In this document: positions 5,696 through 5,698 of the stretch, in pieces
How the letters are laid out: each line of letters starts with the position of its first letter
Position numbering within the stretch: position 1 is the stretch's first letter
Origin: Zetaproteobacteria bacterium
GTDB lineage: Bacteria > Pseudomonadota > Zetaproteobacteria > Mariprofundales > Mariprofundaceae
Length of the DNA stretch: 5,698 nucleotides
Assembly: GCA_021545625.1 (NCBI GenBank)
Contig: JAJRVH010000024.1
Span: forward strand, 1-5,698
Reading direction: 5' to 3'
Program-made: the position numbers and the translations under genes
The notes under the pieces: model-generated
Told to the model about the DNA's origin: nothing
What the model saw: only the letters and a program-made list of their open reading frames with translations
Database searches by the model: none

Positions 5696-5698
5696 ACG

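Overview
The window looks like chromosomal DNA from a GC-rich Gram-negative bacterium. The peptidoglycan-binding OmpA domain behind a signal peptide, and the general style of the genes, suggest Pseudomonadota, perhaps a gamma- or zetaproteobacterium. The exact lineage cannot be settled by reading. There is no rRNA, tRNA, CRISPR array, insertion sequence or phage gene. Two compact gene groups are transcribed away from each other from an intergenic region around 3660-4010.

Leftward (minus-strand) group, read from 3658 down to 1: nadA (quinolinate synthase, de novo NAD synthesis), then a 516-residue exported OmpA-family protein with helical DUF4398-like repeats and a coiled coil, then a LOG-family Rossmann-fold protein (predicted nucleotide phosphoribohydrolase) whose end lies outside the window. 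The genes overlap by 11 bases (nadA/OmpA) and by an ATGA stop-start (OmpA/LOG), so they are very probably one translationally coupled operon. A cytosolic NAD enzyme, an envelope protein and a nucleotide hydrolase share no obvious pathway.

Rightward (plus-strand) group: a near-consensus sigma70-type promoter at 3923-3950 leads into a short structured leader and a 32-codon reading frame (4015-4113) with an excellent ribosome binding site. After a 143-base gap with two small hairpins come an FCP1/NIF-type HAD phosphatase (4257-4862) and a calcineurin-like metallophosphoesterase (4859-5605), joined by an ATGA overlap. Both keep their family's catalytic residues, so two different classes of phosphoesterase are made together; their substrate is unknown.

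Right edge: an 11-G run follows the metallophosphoesterase stop, and a strong Shine-Dalgarno sequence at 5691-5695 suggests that another gene starts just beyond the window. The most interesting parts are the unrecognised 32-residue reading frame with its strong promoter, the paired phosphatases, the repeat architecture of the OmpA protein and the poly-G tract.
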